A DNA stretch of 64,000 nucleotides. Origin: Bromus sterilis. Taxonomy: Eukaryota > Streptophyta > Magnoliopsida > Poales > Poaceae. Positions within the stretch are counted from its first letter, which is position 1; each line of letters opens with the position of its first letter. A program made the position numbers and the translations under genes. The notes beneath the pieces are model-generated. The model had not been told where the DNA came from. It saw only the letters and a list, made by a program, of their open reading frames with translations, and did not search any database. Below, in pieces: positions 11,652 to 23,238 of the stretch. The stretch lies in the NCBI GenBank assembly GCA_950022295.1, contig OX465598.1:7316001-7380000 (forward strand), written 5' to 3'.

Positions 11652-12536
11652 TCATTCAAAATCTTGCTGCTCTGCGGTTGCAGGAACTTCTCCCCACACA
11701 TAGGTGGACCGATGGCCCTGCTGGCCACCATATGCCATTGATGCGCCTGCCGCCAGCTCTTGTTCCTGAGGCTCTTCCCAAACATAGGTCGACGGATGGC
11801 CCTGCTCTTGTTGCTGAGGCTCTTCCCACACATAGCTGCCCTGCTGCTGCTGGCCACCATACGCCATCGGTGCACCTGGCACCTGCTGCTGCGGCACATT
11901 GTAATACGGGTATGCATCAGTGGGAGCCCCCATCGCCTTGGGCTGCTGCCCAGTCCTGGGAAGCACGGCCCCCTTCTCTTTCTTCTTCTCATCCATGGGA
12001 ACTACATCCATCAAGAAGTCGTAAACGTCAGTCCTGGCGATAGCAGCAGCAACGTCACTCTTCTGCAGGACCCGGCGCTTGTTCTCCTCGGTGAGCATCC
12101 ATGATCTCATCGTCAGGTCCAGCGTGAACATCTCGCACGCTTTCGCGAAGAACACCGGAGCTTCTGTTGCGATCATTTGAACATCCTCATCGGCCTTCAT
12201 GATCTTCTTTATCCTGGTGAGTGGCAGACGGTAGTTCTTAAAGCCAGTGACCTGCTCGATCTCTGACCGCTGTTCGGCCCAGAACTGCTCGAGCTGCCTC
12301 TCGTGCTTTTGATGGAGCTGCTGCTGATGCTGCTCCGATTGCTCGTGCATAAGCTGGTCCTGAGCACTGCGCTGGGCTGGATTGGCAGGGAATGGTGACG
12401 TTGGCTGTGAACCGACATGAGTGACACCAGGATTTATGGTTGCTGTTGCTGCAGGCCGATAGGCTAATACAGGATACACTTGTGATCCGTCATCAGCATC
12501 ACCCCTTGCAGGCTGAGCTTGCCAAGACGGTACCAT
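11652..12536 (-). CDS. NF-YC: NF-YC (HAP5) histone-fold transcription factor subunit
   Basis: A single coding exon of 294 codons. Start is taken at MVPSW (ATG at 12536-12534) because the open frame further upstream runs into an intron: a pyrimidine tract and CAG acceptor lie at about 12585-12598, so the exon probably starts at 12584. Residues 1-95 are Gln/His-rich with a basic helix. The histone fold (about 100-180) has LPLTRIKKIMKADEDV, EAPVFFAKACE and the conserved ENKRR and DVAAAI segments, which contact NF-YB and NF-YA in the CCAAT-binding trimer. It differs from canonical NF-YC at FKNYRLPL (usually FKNHQLPL) and in RSWMLTEENKRR. The C-terminus carries three YVWEEP/YVWGEV repeats spaced by Gln-rich linkers. 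Role: nuclear CCAAT-box regulator; which paralogue is unknown. Confidence 0.92.
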   Translation of the reverse strand: MVPSWQAQPARGDADDGSQVYPVLAYRPAATATINPGVTHVGSQPTSPFPANPAQRSAQDQLMHEQSEQHQQQLHQKHERQLEQFWAEQRSEIEQVTGFKNYRLPLTRIKKIMKADEDVQMIATEAPVFFAKACEMFTLDLTMRSWMLTEENKRRVLQKSDVAAAIARTDVYDFLMDVVPMDEKKKEKGAVLPRTGQQPKAMGAPTDAYPYYNVPQQQVPGAPMAYGGQQQQGSYVWEEPQQQEQGHPSTYVWEEPQEQELAAGASMAYGGQQGHRSTYVWGEVPATAEQQDFE

Positions 12537-12584
12537 GTCCACTGCTTGATCTTGCTTGTCCGAAAATCTATGGTCTGTCAGGCA

Positions 12585-15452
12585 CTGTGAAAAAAGAAAG
12601 CAAAGCATTAATTAGCTCAATCATAAAGTAAAACAATGTGAAAAAGAATGAAAAATATAAACCAGCTCAATCATAAAGTAATACAATCTTAAAGATGGTT
12701 AGTGCTAGCCTCCTAGGTTACAAAATAATTTTCTGTGCACAGCCATTAGATGATTGCAGACATTTGTGGCTCTCTTTCAAGATGAGCTTCAAACACCGAC
12801 TTTGTTAGGATCCTCCCAAAAATCTTTATAAAAATAATTATCTGCTAGTTCAGAAACTAAGATCACTTCTGAGTAACAGCACCAGAGGAGAAGATTGCAT
12901 AATTAAAATATTGAAAATATGCATCCATAACCAAATAACAAATATACACCGGGAAGACTAATAAACTAAATGGTTGACAAAAAGATCAACAGAATAAATC
13001 TGGCTACATTTCAACAGCAATTGTAAGCCACCACAAGTTTAGCATCTTGTTTTCTCTTACATCTGCATAATATATAAGGTGTTCCTAAACACACATCTAT
13101 CAGCAAGAATTGTCCTGATTGCTCAAATGTCACTATAACATATAAACTGGCTTAGATTGCACAGGCAATCGATAGTGGCAATGGTAGTTTGTAACTTTTG
13201 TAAGTCACCACAAGTTTAGCAGCTTGTTTTCTCTTACATCTAAAGTGCACTGACCAAAAAGAGAATAACCTCTGCATAACACATAAGGTGTTCCTAAACA
13301 CACATCTATCAGCAAGAATTGTCCTGATTGCTCAAATGTCACTATAACATATAAACCGGCTTAGATTGCACAAGCAATCGATAGTGGCAATGGTAGTTTG
13401 TAACTCCAGCCAGGCCCCCAAGATAAAGCACATATAGCTAGAGAGTGGATAACTCAGTTGAATGTTCGAACAAAGGAAAAGGAAAAGCAGATGGCCAACA
13501 GGGTGGGAACGGATCAAGTGACGCCGGAAATAAAAAATTAATATTCTCATCGCAGCCATACTAAAAAGATAGATGAATATGTTTATTCAAAAAAGAGATA
13601 CAAATATCAGCAGCGGACATGAATATACAACAACAAAGCTTTGCAGACATGAATATACATAGCAGAAATAATACGATATCTGAATCATGGTAAACCATTC
13701 CGACTATATATTAATGGTATAAAAAGGTATTTTATTCATAAATATGAAGTTGCATATTCTGGTATCACCATCCGCGCCTGTATCCCCTTCACAGATGACA
13801 TCACTCATACGAGTTTACCAAAATCTCAACCTCCCAATTCATCTAGTAGATCTCGTGTGTCCGTTTCGATCTATAATTCAATTCGAAGAGTAAGGTTTGA
13901 GATTGATAGTGATACAGATCTGGGGTTCACGATTTTCCTACAACCAATTCATATGCTAACCTGAGAAGAATCCTAACTATCAGCTCGTGACAACCATCGA
14001 TTTCTATACTACTGGCATGGCTGATGATTTTTTTCTTAGATTTATGACCTCCTAATCAGAAAGTCAACGGCTGCTAACACCATATTGATATTCAGATCTA
14101 GAATTCTAGAGAATGGCCATTGCGGCGCAAGGATCACAAAGATCTAACATAGTTTGTACCAACCAAATGACTAGACTTATGCAATCCAAAAAAATACTGC
14201 ATAACTAGATTGACATGTGAGAACAAAAACAAACAAGCTTGTACATACCCGTGCAATATAGATTTCTTGCGCACCTAAGAAATCCGCTTTTCGATTTGCG
14301 CAAAGCTTGGCAAAGAAAACAGTATTTATAGAATTTGATGGCAAGAGCCGCAAGATGGCACAGCTATAGAACAGCCATGATTTTTACATACTAATATGGA
14401 AAGCAATTAAAGATATAGGCTGTCTTTCTCTTTCTGAAACTTTCTAGAGGTTTCCGGAAAGTCTAGATTTGATAGGATTCCCCATGCATGGATTTGCCAT
14501 TACTCGATGATAAATAAAAATCATGTGGGGTCACGCAACCTTATTTATGACTGAAGAAGCCAAACCAGCAACATTGGCAAAATCTTGTTAAGTTTCTCTA
14601 GGCAGATCAGCAGTAGTTCCTGTGATGGGCACAGCTGTAGCAGCAAGCTGTATATGACTGGACATTGTTTTTTTTTCATAAAGAGTTATATGAGAAACTT
14701 GAGTTGCTAATGTAGTGAATAATAAGCAAAGCACAATATATACAGATGATGATAGTAGAGAAGGATTACCTTGGCAGAGCACCAACTTTTGCAGTGTTCT
14801 TCAAATTCCCAAATCTGTCTTTTCTTGATTATTAACCATGGCCTTCTTCTCTTCCCTCCTTAGGGCAAAAAGATCAACACCAAGCTCTGTAACAGACATC
14901 TAATTATAATGGTAATAGATTGAGGAAAAACGTTTGAAAACGCATATATTTCAGAACGAGTTACATTGTTAGATTCAGGTGGTCATAAATGAAAACAACA
15001 GGAGATGTAATATGAATGCTGGACTAATCGTTGTACATAAGAAGAATCATGCAGGCTGTGTGTACTCAGCGTGGGGAAAGCTCGAAAGTCTACTAGTTAT
15101 TAACCAAACCTACCAAGCTACAAGCAGATAAAACTCAAAAAAGAGTAATTCTATCTAGCTTGACACCAAGCCAAAGTGGATCCACCAAAACACTCGAAGG
15201 CCTTGAGCTTCTCTACCTCTTGCAATCTGCGATATACAGTACCATTGAAGAGTTTCCTGGCATGCTTGAAGCCTTCAAGGAACCTAACTTATAACAACAC
15301 ATGTCAATGAGAGAATTGGTAACAACTGTATCATCCTCAAACCCACGTTTACATACCAGAGCAAGGATTTGGGTGCCCTGCTCCATCAGACCAAAACACG
15401 AACTCTATCTCAGCACACTTGCAAAAGTGAACCCGGTTGGAAAAACAGCATT
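12585..15452 (-). other. Probable 5'UTR intron and promoter of NF-YC
   Basis: An intron beginning (on the minus strand) directly before the coding exon is supported by the acceptor. Its upstream exon and the promoter could not be located. The region has no credible ORF and contains a direct duplication (13023-13403). Confidence 0.45.
13023..13403. repeat. Direct duplication, about 180-200 bp units
   Basis: Copy 1 (13023-13197) and copy 2 (13201-13403) share the order CCACAAGTTTAGCA, TGTTTTCTCTTACATCT, ATAAGGTGTTCC, TCAGCAAGAATTGTCC, and CAATCGATAGTGGCAATGG. Copy 2 has about 28 extra bases after the TTACATCT block. The copies are nearly identical, so the event is recent. Confidence 0.9.
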
Positions 15453-16100
15453 TCACAGAGCCATCACAAAGCGCCCCCGAGCTTGCTCCGTTAAACCACT
15501 CCTTGTATAACATGATATCATCACATCACATGTTTCTGAATCCATTTTTTTAGCATCAGGTAGCCTGTCAGACATGGACAACATGCCGATGACAGCATTA
15601 TAAACGTCAGAATTCGACGGGAGTTCTGTTTTGATGCAAAGGGCCAAGAGCTGGCAACCCTTAGCCAAATCCTTGATATCTGTGCACGTGGTAAGCACCG
15701 TTGACACGCCGCATCCTTCAACCGAAAACCAATGGCTTCTAATCAACCGGAAACACACAAACACTGTATTGCTCTGACCACCATCCTTGTACACTATACT
15801 GATATGACAGAATTCAGCACACGGCCGGCGAAACAACGGTGAATATGAAGCCGCTAGGCCTGACACAATTCAGATCCTTCGTCCTGCGCACAAGCCGGAG
15901 CGTCCACTTTCAGCGTGGCCAGAGATCACCGAAGCATGTTGTTCATGTGAGGCATTCCGTCGAACAGCTTGAGGTCACGGGACTAGAGCAGCTCGGCGAA
16001 GGAGGAGGACGCCGTGCGAGAAGCGGTTGGTTGCTGCGGCGTGCTTGGGGGCGTGGATTAGCAAGGCGACGGCGGAAGCGGTGGCACCGTGGCGAGAGTT
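15453..16100 (-). pseudogene. PPR-type repeat protein, decayed
   Basis: The last open part (15866 to stop at 15453) contains DVYNAVIGMLSMSDRLPDAK and CDVMISCYTRSGLTEQA, which match consecutive 35-residue pentatricopeptide motifs of plant organelle RNA-binding proteins. Further upstream on the same strand the segments LKLFDGMPH and VISGHAESGRSG occur in different frames, so at least two frameshifts separate them. The linker between the two intact motifs lacks the usual VFD segment. The reading stops after two motifs, far short of a normal PPR protein. Only a gene remnant is supported. Confidence 0.6.
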
Positions 16101-16796
16101 GGCGGCTGCGAGGCAGTTGGCGAGGAGGAGGGGTGGCGGAAGAGGCGGAAGAACCAGAGAAGACGGCCGTGGCGCGCCGCAGCGGCCGGCAGGGAGTAGG
16201 AGCGGACATTGCAAGGAAACTGAGACCTGAGAGGGCGGCGACTGTCGGAGCAGAGCGTGGTGACCGTGGGCGTGGGCTTGGTTTGAAAGAGCAGAGCGTG
16301 GCGACTGTGTGACGAGAGCGCGCGGGGGAGGCACAGATCGCGTGGTAGTTTTCTGGATCTTGTGCAGTCAGTTGGTTTTCTTTTCTGCATCTTGTACACC
16401 AGATGGCACTAGAGGCAGAGACCAGGAGCAGCAAAGCTTGGACATTTTACACCAGTATACAGGGATCCATGAACGCATACACGCACACCATATCCCTATG
16501 AGTATATTCACAATATTAAGTCCATCCGGAAAATGCGAACACGAATGTTAAATCTAGAATTTTAACTCTGATGAACTGAGAATACAACTATCCATCTAAC
16601 TAAGTCAATCACATGTTGATTCGCTGCCATCAAAGGTGTTTGAAGTGTGTATGTATTGTGCTGTCATATTTAAAGTCTTGACTCTATTGTTTTTTTTTCT
16701 TTTCTAAAATCATTGGGCAAACATATTAGTATACTCGTGGTCACCACAATAGTAGACAAGAAGTAAACTACAATATCATCCCTAGATAGGGGTATC
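16100..16796. other. GC-rich remnant then AT-rich intergenic DNA
   Basis: Positions 16100-16320 are GC-rich with overlapping open frames on both strands, possibly the decayed 5' end of the PPR gene. From 16430 onward nothing recognisable is seen. Confidence 0.4.
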
Positions 16797-17296
16797 TTCA
16801 ACGGTAACCTTTAAAACGGATGCCACATCTGTTTATGGACCGGTTCGAATCGGTCCATGGATGTTGATGCGGGAATCGATCATCCAATCCTAATTGCATT
16901 CGTTCGCTATTAATTTGACATATTTCAGTAAGACTCATACAACTTGGACAAATTCAAACGAAATTCATTGGTATCCGAATAAAATTTACATAAACGGATG
17001 ATATTTTGTCCATTGAACTATAAATAAAACTAAAACTAAATCGGACTCCACGTCTCCTTGGCGGCCTTGGTTGGCTCCCCGTCGTCAGTAGTAGGAGGAG
17101 GGCCGACGTTCAAGTATTTGATCCTCTCATGTTGCTCAGGGAGGAAGCGGCGGTTGGCTTGCACCTATCGCTCCGACTGAATGGAGTTAAGGATCGACTT
17201 CTGTTCCGCCGTGGCGGGATTCACCAAGACGACCTCCTCGGCGGAATGCGTGTCTTGTAACTCCCTACAAAGTTGTCGACGACGCATCGGAGTAAG
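16797..17296 (-). mobile_element. Harbinger-like fragment, third copy of the intron family
   Basis: The left end GGGTATCTTCAACGGTAACC resembles the GGGCATCTCCAACG terminus of the 3392-4320 element, and the AAATTCAAACGAAATTC block matches it in reverse orientation. On the minus strand a short reading NRRFLPEQHERIKYL is visible (about 17160-17120). The element was split by the CACTA insertion at 17300; its sequence continues for a few tens of bases at 24632. Confidence 0.5.
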
Positions 17297-17797
17297 TTCC
17301 ACAAGTAGAAAAAAGGTCTTTGGATTGAAGCATTCAACCCGGTTGGATTACGAACCGGTACTAATGTCATCACTAGTCCCGGTTCGTGAGGTTTAGCTTT
17401 AGTCCCGGTTCATGAGGTAGGGCCCCAGTCTGACGCCAACCTGCCACCACCCCTTTAGTCCCGGTTGGTGTCACCAACCGAGACTAATGGTGAACCTTTA
17501 GTCTTGGTTTGTAGCACAAATCAAGATTAAAGATATCATAATTTTTTTCTTACCATGATGTAAAGATATACACACAATTGATATATTCACATATTGATCT
17601 CCTTCTTTAAAGATTGCAGAGATGTGGGGTCAGCTCCTACCAGTGGACCGCATACGAGCACTTCAAGAGGAAATGTCGGGATTTTTGCTTGAGCAGGTCA
17701 TACCTACCAAAGGAGGATTCCATTTCACCTAATGCCTGCATGTAATGATCTGCAAATTGTAGGAGAAATTATGTATAGAGCAAATTGTAAATATAAG

Positions 17798-18732
17798 TGA
17801 TGAGGACATCCCTACTAACAACACATCTCCAATTCGTCATGAAGAACAAGTTGATTCTACAAGGAAGAAGGATGATGAAATCAGAATTGGACCTATTACA
17901 AGAGCTCGTGCAAAGTTGATAGAACAACAAGTGAATTCGCTCTTAGTTGATTCTAACATGTTATACAATGAGAATTTTATACTGCCTAAATCTTTGTATG
18001 TTTGCATAATCAGGTATCATGACGAAGACGAGGATCCAGAAGGAGGAGAAGATGAGACATGCTCCAACTTTCGGACGCCCGACCCATTTCAGACGTCCGA
18101 CATCAGCGAGAAGGATGGCGACCTCCGTATCCAGAAGACCTCCAAAACCGAAGACGGACTTTCGACAGGATTCGGACGTCCGACATATGACGGACGTCTG
18201 ACATGAAGGTCCTCGAGAAGAACTCCCAAACCAGGACACCTCACCGCCAGAGTTGGATTTCTGACACGTTTCGGACGTCCGACGTGACGGACGTCCGAAA
18301 CCCATCGGACGTCCGAAACTGCCTGCGCGCAGATCAGACGGGCTGCGGCCCTTGTATCCCCCTAGCTTATAAATACCCAACTCCCATGAGTTTTAGGGTT
18401 AGACCACGTTTAGATAAACCCTAGTTCTTGAGAATAGCTCCAAGCTTTCATCTTGAATCATATACTTCAATTTGTATCGATCTGAAGTGTTGCTACTGCA
18501 AGTTTTGTGTGATCTGTTGTTCCACTGGGAATTAGTAGATTGCAAATTACCGTCTCGTGGTCGACGGCTACGTTGCGCAAGTGTGTGAAGTTGTGAATAT
18601 CCAAAGGGTAGAGAGCTGTCGCATTGGCAACAGGAATCTAGCGAGGAGAGTTCATCAGCTACATACAAGTTATCTATCATCACCCTCATATTCACCGTTC
18701 GCTTACTGAGAAGATCGGGCCACCCCTTATCA
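17798..18732 (+). repeat. 5' LTR of nested gypsy element
   Basis: 935 bp. The U3 part (18072-18322) is studded with the palindrome CGGACGTCCG, several copies degenerate. The TATA box is at 18368-18375. It differs from the 3' LTR by scattered substitutions and lacks about 16 bp of one extra palindrome block. Confidence 0.92.
18368..18375 (+). promoter_or_regulatory. LTR promoter TATA box
   Basis: TATAAATA in the 5' LTR, about 45 bp before a TTTAGGGTT and AAACCCTAG pair. The same box is at 23825-23832 in the 3' LTR. Confidence 0.75.
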
Positions 18733-19043
18733 TCTTGGTATCAGATTTCCAGTATTTCCTCGGTAAGCATCCACCATATACCCCGTAGATTGGTTTTGTG
18801 TTCATCCTATCCAGAAAAAGCCTTACAAAAATATGAGGGTTTCTAGTTTTGCCATAACGTAGATTGCATCGAGTCATTGTATTAGTTTGCTGTTTCGTTG
18901 TGTTCTTCCCGAAAATTTCTCCGCGGTGCGACATATTGTGGCCAAAAGAAAAAAAAGAGAAAGAAGTGTGATCAACAAGAGTTATCCAAAAGTGCAAAGA
19001 GATATACAAGTGCTAGAAAGGAAGATATCAAAGTGGTGATCTT

Positions 19044-22000
19044 TTGAGAGGCCTGTCTTTCGTTTGTCTCCACTGTGTGCGTTTTTTCTTGGGTCTCCTA
19101 GTGGAAAAATTATGGCGTTTGCATGATTATTCGGAGGACAAGAAGATCAAGATTGCTTCTTCAGAGTTTGACGGTTATGCCTTGCGTTGGTGGGAGAGTG
19201 TGTTGACCGAGATACAAGAAACCGATGGGCAGCCTATTCGTACATGGCGTGACATGAAGGCGACCATGAAAGCTCGGTTTGTTCCCACTAATTACTTACG
19301 GACAATTTTTGATAAATTGCAACAATTGAAGCAAGGTACTATGTCCATTGATGCATACTATATGGAGATGGAGATGTTGCTGCAACGTGCACGAGTTCGT
19401 GAAGAAGTTGAGATGACTATGCAACGTTTTCTCCATGGGCTAAAATTTAACATCAAGAGTATTGTGCGGCATCACCAATACTATAATATGAATGATTTAT
19501 TGCATCTTGCAAGGGAGGCTGAATCCCAGCTTGCAGAAGAGGCACAACTGAAGTCAAGATACTCCACATCTAGCAGATTTTCTCCAAGGACACCGTCTGC
19601 CACGCCTATGGAGAATTATGGTGCTAATGCTCGAGCTTCTTCTTCAGTTTCCAAACCAGCCTCCTATGGTTCTATGGCCAAGAAGCCAGCTGCTCCTGCC
19701 ACTAGTGCAGACTCCAACATGTCTATAGCTCGCAATCGCGAGATCACTTGTCATGCTTGCGGTAATCCGGGTCACTTCAAGAGAGATTGCCCGACCAGAA
19801 AGGTCATGTTTGTGAATGAAGAAACCGACGAGTATGAAACTGGTGATGATGACGATCCTTCCGCATTCGATGACGAGGGATACCATAGTGAAGAAGGCAT
19901 GGATGCTTTTCCGTCGCATGCTCCTACCATTGTTGTGTCACAACGTGCTCTTACAGTGCAGCCACATGCTGATTCTCAGCGCTGTAATTTGTTCCAAACC
20001 AAGGCACTCGTTGGCCCCAACAAAGCTTGCAAAGTGATCATCGATGGAGGTAGCTGCCGCAACCTCTCAAGCAAGGAGTTATGTGCCAAGCTAAATCTGA
20101 AATACTTACCTCACCTGAGTCCTTATTATGTCCAATGGTTGAGTGACAGTGGCGAGATGAAGGTGAATCACATGGTGCGCGTAAACTTTGAGATAGGCCC
20201 ATACAAGGATTCCATCAATTTTGATGTGGTGCCTATGACAGTTTGCCATCTTTTATTGGGTCGGCCGTGGTTATATGATCGCCATGTGCAACACAATGGC
20301 CGAGCCAATACATATCATTTGGAGTTCAAGGGCAAGAAAATTAATCTCCACCCTATGTCCCCACTGCAAATTGTGAATGAGTCTCGTCAGAAGGTAGAGG
20401 TGAATGTAGAATCAACACGAGAGACCAATGTAATAGCTGTGAGTGATAATATAACGAAAAGTGCGAGAGAGACTAGTTTGCTTACATTAGCCACCAAAGA
20501 ATACATGAGAGAATTTAGTGAGGATCGTGCAGCCATGCCACTTGTGCTTCTGTACAAAGGCGAGGTGTTGTTTTCTAATGATAATCATCCTCTTTCTTCT
20601 AGTGTGTCTACTGTTTTGCAGGATTATGATGATGTGTTTCCGGCGGAGGTTCCAGCGGGATTACCACCCTTGCGTGGTATTGAGCACCAAATTGATCTTA
20701 TCCCGGGTGCAACTCGTCCTAACCGGGCACCATACAGGACAAACCCCCAAGAGACGAAGGAAATTTAGCAACAAGTACAAGCGCTTCTGGATAAAGGGTA
20801 TATTCGTGTTAGTCTTAGCCCTTGTGCTGTTCCTGTTATTTTGGTTCCTAAGAAAGATGGTACATGGCGTATGTGCGTAGATTGTAGAGCTATAAATAAT
20901 ATCACTATTCGATATCGCCATCCTATTCTACGTTTAGAGGATATGCTTGATGAATTGAGTGGTGCTGCTATTTTCTCTAAAATTTATTTGCGTAGTGGAT
21001 ACCATCAAATTAGGATGAAAGAAGGGGATGAATGGAAAACTGCTTTCAAAACTAAGTTCGGCTTATATGAGTGGTTAGTTATGCCTTTTGGTCTTACTAA
21101 TGCTCCTAGTACTTTCATGAGATTAATGAACCATGTTTTGAGGGAGTTTATTGGACATTTTGTGGTTGTGTATTTTTATGATATACTTATTTACAACCGC
21201 AATGAATTTGAACATGCTGATCATATTAGACAAGTTTTGCAAGTGTTGCGTGATGCTAAATTATATGCTAATCTTGAGAAGTGCACATTTGCAAAAGATA
21301 AGGTCATATTTCTGGGATATGTTGTATCTAAGCATGGGGTAGAAGTAGATTCTTCTAAAATTGAAGCAATTCAAAATTGGGCTACTCCCATGAATGTTAG
21401 TCAAGTACGAAGTTTTCACGGTCTTGCTGATTTTTATCGACGTTTTGTGAAAGACTTTAGTACTATTGCTGCACCGTTGAATGAATTGACTAAGAAAGGT
21501 GTACCTTTTGTTTGGGGCGTTGCCCAAGACCTTGCATTTGATGAGTTGAAACGTTTGCTTACTTCTGCACCATTACTTGCATTACCAGATTTTACTAAGC
21601 AATTTGAAGTTGAATAGTGGTATAGGCATTGGTGGTGTTTTGATGCAAGAAGGTAGACCTATAATTTATTTCAGTGAGAAGCTTTCTGGTGCTAGATTAA
21701 ATTATCCTGTTTATGATAAAGAATTGTATGCACTTGTTAGAATTCTTGAGGTTTGGCAACATTATTTGTGGCCAAAAGAATTTATCATACATTCTGACCA
21801 TTAAGCTTTGAAATATCTGAAAGCTCAATCTACTCTGCATAGACGCCTAGCTAAGTGGGCTGAGTTCATTGACTCTTTTCCCTACATCATCAAATATAAG
21901 AAAGGGAAAGATAATGTTGTTGCTGATGCTCTCTCTAGGAAGAACATGTTATTGACACATCTTGATGTTAAAATTCCTGGATTAGAGAGTTTGTGTGATT

Positions 22001-23238
22001 TATATGCAACTGATCATGATTTTGCTGAACCATATCGTTTGTGTTTGCTTCGGAATGCATGGGACAAGTTCCACATCCATGATAGATTTTTGTTTCGAGC
22101 TAACAAACTTTGTGTTTTAGAATCTTCTTTGCGGTTGCTATTGTTGCAGGAATCACATGCAGGAGGATTGATGGGTCACTTTGGGCGTGAGAAGACATTA
22201 CTCATGCTTGCTGATAATTTTTATTGGCCCAGGATGAGGCGTGATGTGGACAGGTTTGTTCGACGCTGTATTGTATGCAACACATCCAAGTCCAAGCTGA
22301 AGCCTCACGGTTTGTATACTCCACTATCGGCTCCTACCACACCTTGGGAAGATATTAGTATGGATTTTGTGTTAGGATTGCCACGTACTAAATATGGTCA
22401 TGATAGTATATATGTGGTAGTGGATAGATTTTCTAAGATGGCACATTTTATTGCATGCCATAAGAGCGACGATGCGTCGCATGTTGCTAATCTATTTTCA
22501 GGGAGATTGTACGCTTGCATGGAGTGCCCAAGACAATTGTTTCTGACCGTGATGTGAAGTTTGTGAGCTACTTCTGGAAGACACTTTGGGGAAAGTTGGG
22601 GACAAAGTTGATGTTCAGCACTACATGTCATCCCCAAACTGATGGTCATACGGAGGTGGTCAATAGAACATTGTCACAATTGCTGCGAGCTATGATCAAG
22701 AAAAATCTGCGCGAATGGGAGGAGTATTTGCCACATGTGGAGTTTGCTTATAACAGGGCAGTACACACTACTACCCAGCTTTGTCCTTTTGAGGTGGTGT
22801 ATGGTTTTAAGCCTATTACGCCATTTGATTTGCTGCCTCTTCCATTGCAGGAACGAGTTAATATGGAGGCATCAAAAAGAGCAGATTATGTAAAGAAGAT
22901 TCATGAGAAGACTCGAGAGGCGATTGAGAAGCAAGGCAAGAACGTTGCTGCTGCAAGGAACCAGTCACGGAAGCAAGTTCTTTTTCAGCCTGGAGATATG
23001 GTTTGGGTGCATGTGCGCAAGGACAGATTTCCAGAGTTGCGGAATTCCAAGTTGAAGCCACATGGTGCTGGTCCTTACAAGGTGTTAGCCAAGATCAATG
23101 ACAATGCCTACTTGATTGATATTCCCATTGCTGAGTTTGGTGGTGCTAGCAACAGTTTCAACGTTGTTGATTTGTCACCATACATGGGAGATGACCTTGG
23201 AGCGTCGAGGTCGACGCCTTTTGAAGGGGGGGGGGAGA
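19044..23238 (+). pseudogene. Gypsy gag-pol polyprotein, broken
   Basis: The Gag core starts abruptly (EKLWRLHDYSEDKK), so its first part is missing or lies in the unread leader. The zinc knuckle CHACGNPGHFKRDC is near codon 236 and the protease site IIDGGS near codon 331. Lesions: in-frame TAG at 20766-20768; RT box reads Y-F-Y-D where Y-F-D-D is expected (mutated codon 21177-21179); frameshift by a small deletion with TAG at about 21613; TAA at 21802-21804 in RNase H; frameshift near 22500 in integrase. The integrase zinc finger (HFGREKTLL...CIVC) and the DDE segments around SMDFVLGLP and [10 protein letters not shown] are recognisable. It cannot make an active product. Confidence 0.93.
23224..23238 (+). 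other. Polypurine tract
   Basis: AAG(10)AGA directly before the 3' LTR at 23239, the plus-strand primer of the nested gypsy element. Confidence 0.8.
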
